From: Sporosarcina sp. FSL K6-2383 | Lineage (GTDB): Bacteria; Bacillota; Bacilli; Bacillales_A; Planococcaceae | DNA length: 64,000 nucleotides | Assembly (NCBI RefSeq): GCF_038618305.1 | Contig: NZ_CP152017.1 | Coordinates: 659,501 to 723,500 of the forward strand | Direction of reading: 5' to 3' | In this document: positions 30,966 through 39,748 of the stretch, in pieces | Position numbering within the stretch: the stretch's first letter is position 1 | Layout: the number at the start of each line of letters is the position of its first letter | Made by a program: the position numbers and the translations under genes | The notes under the pieces: model-generated | What the model was told of the DNA's origin: nothing | The model's database searches: none | Seen by the model: the letters and a program-made list of their open reading frames with translations, nothing else

Positions 30966-32472
30966 CTTATTTGCAGTTTTTACTGAACGAAAAGGGCAGT
31001 TGTTAGTTTCTTTACTTGAACATATCCAAATTTCATTTATCGCTCTCTTTTTTGCGGTTGTCATTGCAATTCCTATTGGCATTTATTTAACGAATCAGAA
31101 GAAAATAGCAGAAAGTATTATTGGTATTAGTGCGGTGTTGCAGACGATACCCTCATTGGCATTGCTAGGATTACTTATTCCGCTATTTGGTATAGGGAAA
31201 GTGCCAGCCATTATTGCATTGGTGGCTTATGCATTGTTACCGATTTTACGAAATACATATACAGGTATTAATGAAGTGGATTCATCCTTGAAGGAAGCTG
31301 CGACAGCTATGGGAATGAATAGGTATAAGAGATTGGTGAAAGTGGAATTACCTCTTGCTATGCCTGTGATGATGGCGGGAATCCGCACGGCTACGGTATT
31401 AATTGTTGGAACTGCAACGTTGGCGGCGCTTATTGGAGCTGGGGGATTAGGGGATATTATTTTACTGGGGATTGACCGTAATAATCCAGCGCTTATTGTG
31501 TTAGGGGCGATACCTGCTGCTCTTTTGGCGTTGGTGTTTGATTTTTTATTGAAGAAATTAGAGTCATTGTCCTTTAAAAAAACAATCGGTGTAATGGGAG
31601 CGATTAGTGCAACAGCACTACTTATCATTCTTTTTCCTCTCATCAATAGTAGTGAAAAAGAAGAAATTGTGATAGCGGGAAAATTGGGAGCAGAGCCTGA
31701 AATATTGATAAATATGTATAAGTTATTGATTGAAAATGAGACGGATTTGGATGTTCGATTGGAGCCTGGTTTTGGCAAGACAACCTTTGTATTCAATGCA
31801 CTGAAATCCGGGGATATCGATATTTATCCCGAATTTACAGGGACAGCCATTGCGGAGTTTTTAAAAGAACAAGCTATTAATAATGATGCGGAAGATGTCT
31901 ATCAGCAGGCGCAAAAGGGGATGTTGGAGTCATTTGATATGGTGATGCTTCGTCCAATGCAGTACAACAATACCTATGCATTAGCTGTTTCAAAAGAAAT
32001 CGCTGACACATACCAATTGACAACCATTTCAGATTTACAGGCCATTCAAAAAACGATAAAAGCAGGATTTACCCTGGAGTTCAATGATCGTGAAGATGGC
32101 TATCTAGGCATTCAAAAGCATTATGGCATCATGTTTTCGAACGTTGCTACAATGGAACCTAAGCTGCGCTATCAGGCAATAGCAAGTGGCGATATACAAG
32201 TATTGGATGCCTATTCAACAGACAGTGAAATCCAGCAGTATGATTTGGCTGTTCTGGAAGATGACCGACAGCTATTTCCACCTTATCAGGGTGCGCCTTT
32301 ATTAAGGAAAGAAACGCTGCAACAATATCCTGAAATAGGATCAATCCTCAACCAATTAGCCGGTCAAATAACAGACGCTGATATGCGCGAATTAAATTAT
32401 CAAGTAAATGTAGAAGGAAAAAAAGCGTCAGAAGCGGCACGGGAGTATTTGGAGGAAATAGGCTTGTTATAG
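30958..32472 (+). CDS. Osmoprotectant ABC permease fused to substrate-binding domain
   Basis: 504 residues. Residues about 1-215 are an OpuBB/OpuCB permease with five or six helices and the EAA loop (EVDSSLKEAATAMGMNRYKR, then L...VELPLAMPVMMAGIR). After one more hydrophobic segment (AISATALLIILFPLINSS), residues about 230-504 are an OpuBC/ProX-type binding domain (IVIAGKLGAEPEILINMYKL, then FEFTGTAIAEFL-like FPEFTG and Tyr-rich choline-type pocket segments). The anchored fusion replaces the separate lipoprotein. ATG at 30958 with AGAGGTGAT 4-6 bases upstream. Together with the ATPase this is a complete two-gene importer. Confidence 0.88.
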   Translation: MTNLFAVFTERKGQLLVSLLEHIQISFIALFFAVVIAIPIGIYLTNQKKIAESIIGISAVLQTIPSLALLGLLIPLFGIGKVPAIIALVAYALLPILRNTYTGINEVDSSLKEAATAMGMNRYKRLVKVELPLAMPVMMAGIRTATVLIVGTATLAALIGAGGLGDIILLGIDRNNPALIVLGAIPAALLALVFDFLLKKLESLSFKKTIGVMGAISATALLIILFPLINSSEKEEIVIAGKLGAEPEILINMYKLLIENETDLDVRLEPGFGKTTFVFNALKSGDIDIYPEFTGTAIAEFLKEQAINNDAEDVYQQAQKGMLESFDMVMLRPMQYNNTYALAVSKEIADTYQLTTISDLQAIQKTIKAGFTLEFNDREDGYLGIQKHYGIMFSNVATMEPKLRYQAIASGDIQVLDAYSTDSEIQQYDLAVLEDDRQLFPPYQGAPLLRKETLQQYPEIGSILNQLAGQITDADMRELNYQVNVEGKKASEAAREYLEEIGLL

Positions 32473-32663
32473 TCGGTTGAATCGTCTTACAGGGGAAGCG
32501 GGCGCTATTCTTTGTAGGACGATTTTTAAATTGTATGATTGTTTCGGTATCACGACCAATTTAATTGTGAGAAATAAGTCACCTATTCGTAATGAACTAC
32601 CCTATAACTAAACAGATTTTGTAGTAAACTTACAATAGACATAGCGAGGAAGGAGACAAGTAA

Positions 32664-32831
32664 ATGACGATTGGGATATGGGTTTTTCTTATTTTTTTAT
32701 TTTTACTTTTACAAATCGTTCTTATCTACATCGTTATCCATAAAAGTTATCGATATAAACATACGATTGATCCGATTGACGAACGTACAAAAGATATGAA
32801 TAGAGAGAGAGCTGAAGAAAAAAATACCTAG
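32664..32831 (+). CDS. Small single-span membrane protein, 55 residues
   Basis: ATG at 32664 with AAGGAG 9 bases upstream. Residues 4-24 are hydrophobic (GIWVFLIFLFLLLQIVLIYI), followed by a basic/charged cytoplasmic tail HKSYRYKHTIDP...RERAEEKNT. N-out, single-pass. Its stop codon lies inside the left arm of the following terminator. Family not recognised; similar short tail-anchored-like proteins are common in Bacilli. No gene was seen in 32473-32663. Confidence 0.6.
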   Translation: MTIGIWVFLIFLFLLLQIVLIYIVIHKSYRYKHTIDPIDERTKDMNRERAEEKNT

Positions 32832-32876
32832 TTTCTAAGCAAGTGTGAATTGCTTGGAGACTAGGTATTTTTTATT
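32826..32876 (+). terminator. Rho-independent terminator
   Basis: ACCTAGTtTCtAAGCAA pairs with TTGCTTgGAgACTAGGT, followed by ATTTTTTATTTTT. Confidence 0.88.
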
Positions 32877-32890
32877 TTTGGGGGTACCTG

Positions 32891-34189
32891 TTACTTTAGC
32901 AGGAATTCAACAATTCCCTCTATCAATCCTTGTGCCAACGGTAGATCTGGATTGCTATAAGTCGCGATATTACCTTCGCGATCTTCAGGTGAATCTTTCA
33001 AGATATGATTCATTTTGTCTACAATGAGTAGCTTCGCGTCTTTTTTCGCGTCATGCAACAGTCCGGCATCTTTGACAGGGACTTGAATGTCCCGATCGCC
33101 ATTCACGAGAAGGACTGGGACTTGTAGTTTTTTTAGTTGTTCTGTTGGATCATATTTCAACCATGAAATCATATAAGGTTGAACAGATAGTCGGAAAACA
33201 GCTTGCAGTTCTGAACTAATTTCCTGCACTTGCTCACCTTGTTTTAATGAAGCGAGAATAGTGTTAGATTCTTCGAGTAGGTTAGCTGGAAGCTGCACCT
33301 CTAGTTGTTCCATGAGCACTTGATCGATGAGCCTACCTGCTCCCGCAATGGAAACGAATAGGTCAGCCTCTGTTTGTTCAGCAGCGACCATGCCGATTAA
33401 CGACCCTTCGCTATGCCCGATAATGCCGACCTTTGAAAAACGTTCATCATTTTGGGCGAATTGGACCCATGCGGCGGCATCATCAATAAAGTGGTCAAAT
33501 CGCAAATCCTCTTCTTTACCAGCCAAGCTCATATTTTTCCCGACTCCGCGTTTATCATAACGGATGCTTGCGATGCCTTCGGCCGATAAACCTTCTGCAA
33601 GCATTTTTAAACTATTGTTTTTTCCAGGTAATGTAGGGGAGTTACCGTCATGGTCTGTAGGACCGGACCCCGCAATAATAACCATAAGAGGGAAGGGGCC
33701 TTCACCTTGTGGGATTTCCAATAGACCATCCATCGTTCCGTTAGCGATGTTAACTTGAACAACATCCCCTGTTTCAGTTACTTGTTCTGGACTGCCTTTT
33801 GTTAATTCAAAGGGGAAGGATTGCCCTTGTTGTGTGAATGTCCCTGTGATATTATCTTGTGCTACATTGCCGTCGAATGTTATATGTTGACCTTGCATGT
33901 CCATCTCGAAAAATACAGCTGCCCCATCCATTTTCACGCTTGTTAGTGGATAATCACTTAAACCTTGCACTGGGATACTAATCATTCCGGTTGTTTTGTC
34001 GAATGTCAGTATAATCGGCAGCGGTTGATTTGGAATCATAATAGAGCCATTCCATACACCTTCAATCATTACCAATGAACTCACCTCATCTGGATTCGCA
34101 TTTGATTCTGTCTCCTTTTTCTTGCTACAGCCTGCAATTAATAGAAATATACTGGCCATTAAACAAAAAACAATCTTTAGTTTTTTCAT
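32891..34189 (-). CDS. Exported lipoprotein with alpha/beta hydrolase domain
   Basis: 432 residues. Lipoprotein signal MKKLKIVFCLMASIFLLIAGC with lipobox LIAGC (Cys21), so anchored on the outer face of the membrane. Residues about 40-140 form a beta-rich domain similar to those preceding acyl peptidase-like hydrolases. The hydrolase part has RYDKRGVGKN, the nucleophile GHSEGSLIG, Asp in LLVNGDRDIQVPV and His in MNHILKD, a complete triad. Family members are esterases or peptidases of unknown substrate. SD GAGGGTG before ATG. Confidence 0.85.
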   Translation of the reverse strand: MKKLKIVFCLMASIFLLIAGCSKKKETESNANPDEVSSLVMIEGVWNGSIMIPNQPLPIILTFDKTTGMISIPVQGLSDYPLTSVKMDGAAVFFEMDMQGQHITFDGNVAQDNITGTFTQQGQSFPFELTKGSPEQVTETGDVVQVNIANGTMDGLLEIPQGEGPFPLMVIIAGSGPTDHDGNSPTLPGKNNSLKMLAEGLSAEGIASIRYDKRGVGKNMSLAGKEEDLRFDHFIDDAAAWVQFAQNDERFSKVGIIGHSEGSLIGMVAAEQTEADLFVSIAGAGRLIDQVLMEQLEVQLPANLLEESNTILASLKQGEQVQEISSELQAVFRLSVQPYMISWLKYDPTEQLKKLQVPVLLVNGDRDIQVPVKDAGLLHDAKKDAKLLIVDKMNHILKDSPEDREGNIATYSNPDLPLAQGLIEGIVEFLLK

Positions 34190-34397
34190 GTGACACCCTC
34201 CATCTTTGTTCTATATAAAGTATAACAGCTGTTGTTTGGTGAGTAAAGAATAGGCTATCGTTAACTGAATAGAAGAAAGTGGGTGTATGATAAATTTGGG
34301 GTGATAGATAATATGGCCGTTAATGAATTCACCGAAATTTTTCACGATGTTTGATGCTGGTGATAGTTCGCCGATAATAATTTTGGAGGGGATTTAT

Positions 34398-34781
34398 ATG
34401 AAGATTGAACATGTCGCACTCTACGTTACGGACTTGGAGAAAATGCGGAGTTTTTACGAGACTTATTTTTCAGCCACATCGAATGACAAGTACCATAACC
34501 CTACAACGGGATTGGAAACGTATTTTTTGTCCTTTGATGAAGGTAGCAGACTCGAATTAATGACTCGAACAGATATGATTTTACAAGATAAGCCGATGTT
34601 TCGGACTGGTTTTACCCATCAAGCTTTTTCACTAGGTTCTAAAGAATTGGTCGATCAATTAACCAGTCAATTAAAAAATGATGGATACACAGTCATAAGT
34701 GGGCCTAGGACCACAGGTGATGGCTATTATGAAAGTTGTGTGTTGGACCCGGAAGACAATCAAATCGAACTCACGAAATAG
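34398..34781 (+). CDS. VOC family protein
   Basis: 127 residues, single glyoxalase/bleomycin-resistance domain. IEHVALYVTDLEKMRSFYE gives the N-terminal His; LELMTRTD, FTHQAFSLGSKE and NQIELTK give the other metal-ligand positions. ATG at 34398 is chosen for GGAGGGG 7 bases upstream; the longer in-frame extension at 34323 has no site. Possible roles are lactoylglutathione lyase-like or dioxygenase-like; no specific substrate can be assigned. Confidence 0.8.
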   Translation: MKIEHVALYVTDLEKMRSFYETYFSATSNDKYHNPTTGLETYFLSFDEGSRLELMTRTDMILQDKPMFRTGFTHQAFSLGSKELVDQLTSQLKNDGYTVISGPRTTGDGYYESCVLDPEDNQIELTK

Positions 34782-34790
34782 TATGGAGAG

Positions 34791-34827
34791 GGTGACTACA
34801 TTCAAATTAGCGTAATTGCAGTCACCC
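34791..34827. terminator. Hairpin between convergent genes
   Basis: GGGTGACT and AGTCACCC with a 20-base loop, between the VOC gene and the - strand Gfo/Idh gene. No long T-run follows. Confidence 0.4.
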
Positions 34828-34857
34828 AATTATACTGTCTTGCTAGGTATGAGACAT

Positions 34858-35757
34858 TTAGCCAAGTGTTTCTACAATCTTCTCAGCAATTAAATGCGCT
34901 TGTAAATCTCTTTGATAGTGATTTGGCGACACAGAACCATCTGTAACGGCCTCCAGGAAAGTGGCGATGACACCATGAAAACCACGTTTTTCAAGGGTTG
35001 GCTGCCAATCATCGCTACCTAAAGTGAGGCTGTCTTTATCAATATGAGAAATGACTTCATTGACATTTATAACCTTGCGCGTTTCAGTAGCACTCATGAC
35101 TTCGACTTTTTCCTCAGAAGTACCTGCTTCACGATTCATAATCCCGATTGCTGTCCCTTGCGCCGATTCCAGCTGAAGCACAACATGATGGAGCAACCCA
35201 TTTTCTTGTTTTCCGCGCACACGGATATCCTCAATCGGATAAGGGAATAAATCGAGCAGTGTATCAATCACGTGTATGAAATCATCAAACACAAACTGTC
35301 GTGCTTCCCCTGCGTGATGGCCTCGATTTTTTTGCATGACAATCATATTCGGTTCGGCCAATTCCTTTAGCTTCATATAAGGAGGGGCATATCGCCGATT
35401 GAAGCCAACCATTAATAGTAACCCTTTACTTTCGGCTTTTTTCATTAAACGTGTCGATGACTCTAAGTTATAAGTGATAGGTTTATCGACATAGACATGA
35501 ATACCGTTATCGAGTAGCTTATCAATGATGCTTTCATGGGATTCAGTTGATGAATGGACAAACGCAGCTGTAATTCCACTCGCTAGCCATTGGTCGATAT
35601 TCTGATAGAGATGCTGAATCGAATACGTTTCGGCCATTTCCTTTAATGTTTCTTCATTTCTAGTGCAAACATGGAGTTCAATTCCTTTTGTCTGGGCTAA
35701 TACTGGCAAGTACGCCTTTTTGGCAATATCACCAATTCCAATCATTCCAATCTTCAC
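34858..35757 (-). CDS. Gfo/Idh/MocA family oxidoreductase
   Basis: 299 residues, shorter than the one at 1733. Rossmann motif IGMIGIGDIAKKAYLP and VDKPITYN (the EKP-type catalytic region, here DKP). The C-terminal domain is reduced, of the MviM/virulence-factor subgroup. RGHHAGEARQFVFDDFIHVIDTL contains the His/Asp active-site positions. GTG start at 35757 with GAGGAGTG upstream. Monocistronic; substrate unknown. Confidence 0.83.
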   Translation of the reverse strand: MKIGMIGIGDIAKKAYLPVLAQTKGIELHVCTRNEETLKEMAETYSIQHLYQNIDQWLASGITAAFVHSSTESHESIIDKLLDNGIHVYVDKPITYNLESSTRLMKKAESKGLLLMVGFNRRYAPPYMKLKELAEPNMIVMQKNRGHHAGEARQFVFDDFIHVIDTLLDLFPYPIEDIRVRGKQENGLLHHVVLQLESAQGTAIGIMNREAGTSEEKVEVMSATETRKVINVNEVISHIDKDSLTLGSDDWQPTLEKRGFHGVIATFLEAVTDGSVSPNHYQRDLQAHLIAEKIVETLG

Positions 35758-35929
35758 TCAATCACTCCTCACTGTATGTAGACTTATCTTACAACATTTG
35801 ATGTCTGTATGCCTATATCTGACTTTTGGGAACTGATACGGCATTGATCTATTATCGTATTGCTGGATGATGATTAGACAAAAGGTTCCGCAGCGATTCT
35901 ACCTTTTTGGAGAACCTTTTTTTGTGATT

Positions 35930-35960
35930 CTTGATATATATCAAGTGATTATCATTCTCA
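35930..35960 (+). promoter_or_regulatory. Palindrome and Fur-box-like site upstream of hemAT
   Basis: CTTGATATATATCAAG (35930-35945) is a perfect 16-bp palindrome. Immediately adjacent, TGATTATCATTCTCA (35946-35960) matches the 7-1-7 Fur consensus TGATAATNATTATCA at 12 of 14 defined positions. It lies 46 bases before the start codon. Confidence 0.5.
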
Positions 35961-36005
35961 ACGGAGTATTGTTAAGAAAAGCGATACTAACTGGAGGGAA
36001 TAAAG

Positions 36006-37487
36006 ATGATGTTTGCCAAAACGAAAAGTTATAGAACGGTGCTAGCGCCTATTCAAGAAAGTGATATCCATATTAAGGCTGCTAATCCGAAGATTCGGGA
36101 GCTGTTAAAACTAACGCAGCTGACTCAACAAGACCTCGTGAGCTTGAAGAAAATTGATGATATCATGGAAGAACATGCGTTAACAATTGCAGATCGTCAT
36201 TATGACATGATCATGAATATACCCGAAATTAAGGAGATTTTTGTTCAGCATTCAGTGAAAGAACGCTATACGGCAGCTATTCAAAAGTATTATAAACAGC
36301 TAACGAAGCCGACCCTCGATGATGCTTATATTGATTATCGAAAATTGATAGGCCAAATTCATAGTAGAATCCATCTAACTGATGAGTGGTATATCGGTTC
36401 CTATATTCGGGTATATGAGTATTTACTCCCTTATATTATCGCACGATTTGCAAAATCACCTGTCGAATTATCCGAGATTTTAGTAGCCTTGAACCGCATT
36501 ATTACATTCGATAGTTTAATCGTGCTGGGGGCCTATCAGGAAGCCAATGACTATAGCATGGTTGAAAAAATTAATAAGGTTATGGAGTATGTGATTGGAG
36601 TCGACCAAGTGAAAGACTTGAAAGATGATGTCGATACGACGATAGGGGAGGCTGAAAATGTCAGTGCATCTGCTCAGGAACTGAGTGCATCCGTTAGAGA
36701 AGTCGCTGATCATGCAGTTGGTGTCTCCGAAAATACGGAGCAAATGGTTGAGGAAGCAAGAGTCGGACAGGAAGTCATTGAAGTATCCTTAAATGGATTT
36801 TTGGCTATGGGTAATGATTTTGCTCATACGAAGACTAAAATAGATGCATTGGTGGAAGAGGTCAATGATATTTCGCAGGTCGTCGATTTTATTAAAAATG
36901 TTGCCAATCAGACGAATTTATTGGCATTGAATGCATCTATTGAAGCGGCAAGGGCGGGGGAAAGCGGAAAAGGCTTCGCCGTCGTTGCCAATGAAGTTCG
37001 AAACCTGGCGGAGCAGACGAAAGAATCGGTCGATAAAATTTCAACAGCCATTACGAAAATGCAACAGGAATCAGTCCAAGTAGGCTTGATTGTAGAGGAA
37101 ATGTCTACCCAATTAGGTGGAAGAATATCGCAAACAAAAGAAGCCATTGCGACATTAGATCAAATTATTATGAAGGTCCATAAAGTCGGAGATGCAACTG
37201 GAACGATTGCAGCCATTGCGGAGGAGCAATCTGCGGCTACACAAGAAATTACGGCGCGAATTGGGATTGTCCATGAGCATACGGAAAGAATTAAAAATCA
37301 GTCCGATCGAACGGGTGAGTCTATTTTCCATGTAAGCTTGGAGGTCGACAAGCTGCGGAAAAAGACAATAGAGGAAATTCCCGAACTAACACCAACGCAG
37401 CTTGAAAGAATCGCGCAAACGGAAAGCTTGATGGCGCGATGGTGGGTTTATAATGCGGAGATGGGCTATCGTCACAGTGATAGATGA
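36006..37487 (+). CDS. hemAT: Heme-based aerotaxis transducer HemAT
   Basis: 493 residues, no transmembrane segment. Residues about 25-190 are a sensor globin; the proximal heme ligand is probably His119 in [20 protein letters not shown]. Residues about 215-460 are a methyl-accepting signalling domain with the conserved hairpin tip [20 protein letters not shown], then [21 protein letters not shown]. It is longer than B. subtilis HemAT (432) by a C-terminal extension. It senses O2 and signals to CheA. SD GGAGGGAATAAAG. The presence of a chemotaxis receptor implies motility genes elsewhere. Confidence 0.92.
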   Translation: MMFAKTKSYRTVLAPIQESDIHIKAANPKIRELLKLTQLTQQDLVSLKKIDDIMEEHALTIADRHYDMIMNIPEIKEIFVQHSVKERYTAAIQKYYKQLTKPTLDDAYIDYRKLIGQIHSRIHLTDEWYIGSYIRVYEYLLPYIIARFAKSPVELSEILVALNRIITFDSLIVLGAYQEANDYSMVEKINKVMEYVIGVDQVKDLKDDVDTTIGEAENVSASAQELSASVREVADHAVGVSENTEQMVEEARVGQEVIEVSLNGFLAMGNDFAHTKTKIDALVEEVNDISQVVDFIKNVANQTNLLALNASIEAARAGESGKGFAVVANEVRNLAEQTKESVDKISTAITKMQQESVQVGLIVEEMSTQLGGRISQTKEAIATLDQIIMKVHKVGDATGTIAAIAEEQSAATQEITARIGIVHEHTERIKNQSDRTGESIFHVSLEVDKLRKKTIEEIPELTPTQLERIAQTESLMARWWVYNAEMGYRHSDR

Positions 37488-37521
37488 TATGATTTATTAG
37501 AAAAAAGTTGAATGTACGCAC

Positions 37522-37558
37522 AAAAAACGCCAAACAGTAAAATGTTCGGCGTTTTTTC
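37522..37558. terminator. Bidirectional terminator
   Basis: AAAAAACGCC-aAACA pairs with TGTTc-GGCGTTTTTT between hemAT and the convergent small gene. Confidence 0.85.
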
Positions 37559-37563
37559 GTGTG

Positions 37564-37812
37564 TTAAGAATACAATTTGACCTTTTGTTCATTTTCAAAT
37601 AAAAGAAAATGGGCATTCCCCACTTTTTTCTCGATATAGTCAAGTGAATAGTGACCGAATGGATCTGCCAAATCTCCAATTGCCCGGGATAGATTATCAA
37701 TTGTTTGATGTAACGTTTCAAATTGCCTCGACTCATTCCCTTTATTCATTTCATCCATAATTTCATGGGCCAGGTGTTGAATTCGACGTAAGCGCATTTC
37801 CTTTGTTTGCAT
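37564..37812 (-). CDS. Small hypothetical protein, 82 residues
   Basis: A 82-residue, soluble, helical protein (LRRIQHLAHEIMDEMNKGNESRQFE, then LHQTIDNLSRAIGDLADPFGHYSLDYIEKKVG) with an excellent AGAGGAGGATATC site before ATG. Not recognised. It is convergent with hemAT and separated from the next gene by a 200-base spacer. The sequence looks like a small regulatory or structural protein; no function can be named. Confidence 0.65.
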   Translation of the reverse strand: MQTKEMRLRRIQHLAHEIMDEMNKGNESRQFETLHQTIDNLSRAIGDLADPFGHYSLDYIEKKVGNAHFLLFENEQKVKLYS

Positions 37813-38013
37813 GATATCCTCCTCTATCTATCACTAGCTATTGCCTCACTATATGGCGGATGGGGAGTGTTTATGATTGGATGCTATGCAGTTGGGTAGA
37901 GTTATTGCCATTCACTTTTTGAATGGTTTTACATTCATACAATCAAATTTACTTATGGAGGTATGAGGCATATGCTAGTCATATAGAGAGTTTGATCGAA
38001 AGAAGGATGCCTT

Positions 38014-38748
38014 ATGGAATACATTATGCTTTATTTCATCGGTTTTGCCGCAACGACGCTCGGTACATTAGCAGGGGGCGGAGGACTTATCAGTTTGCCG
38101 GCCATGTTACTGATGGGGTTGCCCGTTCACTCGGCGATTGGGGCTAACAAGGTAGCGAATACAGTGAGTTCTTTTTCGAGTTTTTTTGTCATCTATAAAA
38201 ATAAAGAGGTTACAGTTAAAGAAGCACTGACGGTTGTGCCACTTAGCTTAATGGGTGGAATTACGGGTGGGGTGATAGCCTCCTACTTAAAAGAGGAATG
38301 GATGATTGTCATTGCGATTGTGTTGCTGACCTTTGCTTTCATCACTTCATTTCTAGGTAAAGCGGACTTTGACGGCAGTGAGTCGTTCCGTGTTACGAAG
38401 AAGAGTGCGGCTTCCTTCTATGGTATCGGGATTTACGATGGTGTATTTGGTCCAGGAAGTGGGACACTTGCATTGTATGTCTATGCACGATTGAAAATCT
38501 CTTATTTGAGGGCAGTTGGGCTATCGCGTATCATGATTTTTTCAAGCTGTTTCGGGGCGTCCATCAGTTACATATCGACCGGAAAAATTATATGGCCACT
38601 TACGATTGCGTTAATGTTGGGATCAATCAGCGGTGCACAGCTCGGTGTTCGACTTGCGCGGAAATTAAAAGCGAAGCATGTAAAACCAATTCTCCGGGTT
38701 GTGACAGTGCTATTAATCGTACAAATTGCTGTTGAGTATTTTGGATAA
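38014..38748 (+). CDS. TauE/SafE family anion exporter (second)
   Basis: 244 residues with about eight membrane segments. The half-repeats are FAATTLGTLAGGGGLISLPAMLLMGLPVHSAIGANKV and YDGVFGPGSGTLALYVYARL. ATG at 38014 with AAGAAGGATG upstream. It belongs to the YfcA-like branch, not closely similar to the TauE protein at 23644. Substrate probably a sulfur-containing or other organic anion. A strong terminator follows, shared with the convergent TetR gene. Confidence 0.85.
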   Translation: MEYIMLYFIGFAATTLGTLAGGGGLISLPAMLLMGLPVHSAIGANKVANTVSSFSSFFVIYKNKEVTVKEALTVVPLSLMGGITGGVIASYLKEEWMIVIAIVLLTFAFITSFLGKADFDGSESFRVTKKSAASFYGIGIYDGVFGPGSGTLALYVYARLKISYLRAVGLSRIMIFSSCFGASISYISTGKIIWPLTIALMLGSISGAQLGVRLARKLKAKHVKPILRVVTVLLIVQIAVEYFG

Positions 38749-38759
38749 GCTTTAGAATG

Positions 38760-38814
38760 AAAAAGAGCTGCATCAAAAGTCGATGATCATCGATTTTTGA
38801 TACAGCTCTTTTTG
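38760..38814. terminator. Bidirectional terminator
   Basis: AAAAAGAGCTG-c-ATCAAAA pairs with TTTTGATaCAGCTCTTTTT, ending with TTTTTG. Confidence 0.85.
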
Positions 38815-39684
38815 TTAGAATTTAAAGTAATTTCGAAGTAGATAAGAAATCCATTTACAATGGGGATGAGTATGAATGTTTTCCAGTAATCCCTTTACAA
38901 GAGCAGGGCTTAACGTTGGTTCAAGGAGCTGCTGCTTGAGCAGGACTAACGATTCTTTTTCAATAGACTCCTCAATTTCTTGTATAGTTTGTTCAAGGAT
39001 TTCGAGGATCTGATCCTTCGTTGTTTCTTCCTTTGTTGGTAATTGACGCAGTTGAACTAGCTCAGTTGAAATAAATGGGGTCGTAATATGTCTAGCAAGT
39101 ATATTTGTTTTTTCTACAAGTGACCTGGCTAGCAAATCCAAGTCCAATGGCAAGTCATAGAATAAAAATAACTCCGAATAGGTTTTCATAAAACCTTTCA
39201 CACAGTAAATTACATCGTGCTTTATCTGTTTAATCTCATCGCCGTATAATCGTTCAACCATCGTTAAGATTACTTTATCCATTGCTTGATCGTAAATACG
39301 GCTCTTTAGGATGAGTTCTTCGTTAAATGATCGCATTTGTTCTTTAATAAAAATTTTGGCGAAATCAGCATGCCTATGAAAAGAATTGAAAATGGTGTAA
39401 TAAAATTTGTATAAAAGCTCTTCATCATCTTTTGTGCTGTTGACCATGTAGTCAATATCTGAGGTGAATTTGATCATAAAGTAATCAATCAATGCTGAAA
39501 TTAGTTCGTCCTTTGATTTGAATGATAAGTAGAAGGCGCCTTTGGAAATTCCGCAGTGCTCAGTTATTTGTTGGATAGAAGTTGATTCAAAGCCTTTTTC
39601 TGCGAAAAGCTCCAAAGCCTTTTCCATAATCAATTGTTTTTTTATCATCGCTATATAATCGCTCCTAGGTCTTTTCGTTGACAT
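38815..39684 (-). CDS. yerO: TetR-family repressor of SwrC-type efflux, YerO-like
   Basis: 289 residues if started at 39684, the same unusually large size as B. subtilis YerO. HTH IMEKALELFAEKGFESTSIQ, then QITEHCGISKGAFYLSFKSKDEL. The C-terminal half is long and Leu/Glu-rich (ILEILEQTIQEIEESIEKES). The start is uncertain: ATG 39684 lies about 10 bases from the predicted transcription start and has no ribosome site; ATG 39648 has AGGAG 13 bases upstream. It is divergent from the RND transporter, as expected for a yerO-swrC pair, with overlapping promoters. Confidence 0.83.
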   Translation of the reverse strand: MSTKRPRSDYIAMIKKQLIMEKALELFAEKGFESTSIQQITEHCGISKGAFYLSFKSKDELISALIDYFMIKFTSDIDYMVNSTKDDEELLYKFYYTIFNSFHRHADFAKIFIKEQMRSFNEELILKSRIYDQAMDKVILTMVERLYGDEIKQIKHDVIYCVKGFMKTYSELFLFYDLPLDLDLLARSLVEKTNILARHITTPFISTELVQLRQLPTKEETTKDQILEILEQTIQEIEESIEKESLVLLKQQLLEPTLSPALVKGLLENIHTHPHCKWISYLLRNYFKF

Positions 39685-39730
39685 CTGACTAGATAGTCAT
39701 TAGTATAAATAAATGAGTTCAACAAGTCAA
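39678..39730. promoter_or_regulatory. Overlapping divergent promoters and operator for yerO/swrC
   Basis: swrC: TTGACA (39678-39683), 17-base spacer, TAGTAT (39701-39706). yerO: TTGACT (complement of 39725-39730), 17-base spacer, TATACT (complement of 39702-39707). The two -10 boxes overlap. The palindrome TGACTAgaTAGTCA (39686-39699) fills the swrC spacer and lies at the yerO start site, so one TetR dimer could shut both. Confidence 0.75.
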
Positions 39731-39748
39731 ATAAGGGTAGGTGTAAGA

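Noticed and set aside
31227..31796. 189-codon - strand frame inside the permease-receptor fusion gene
   Set aside because: Antisense shadow of a clear transporter gene with no independent start signal.
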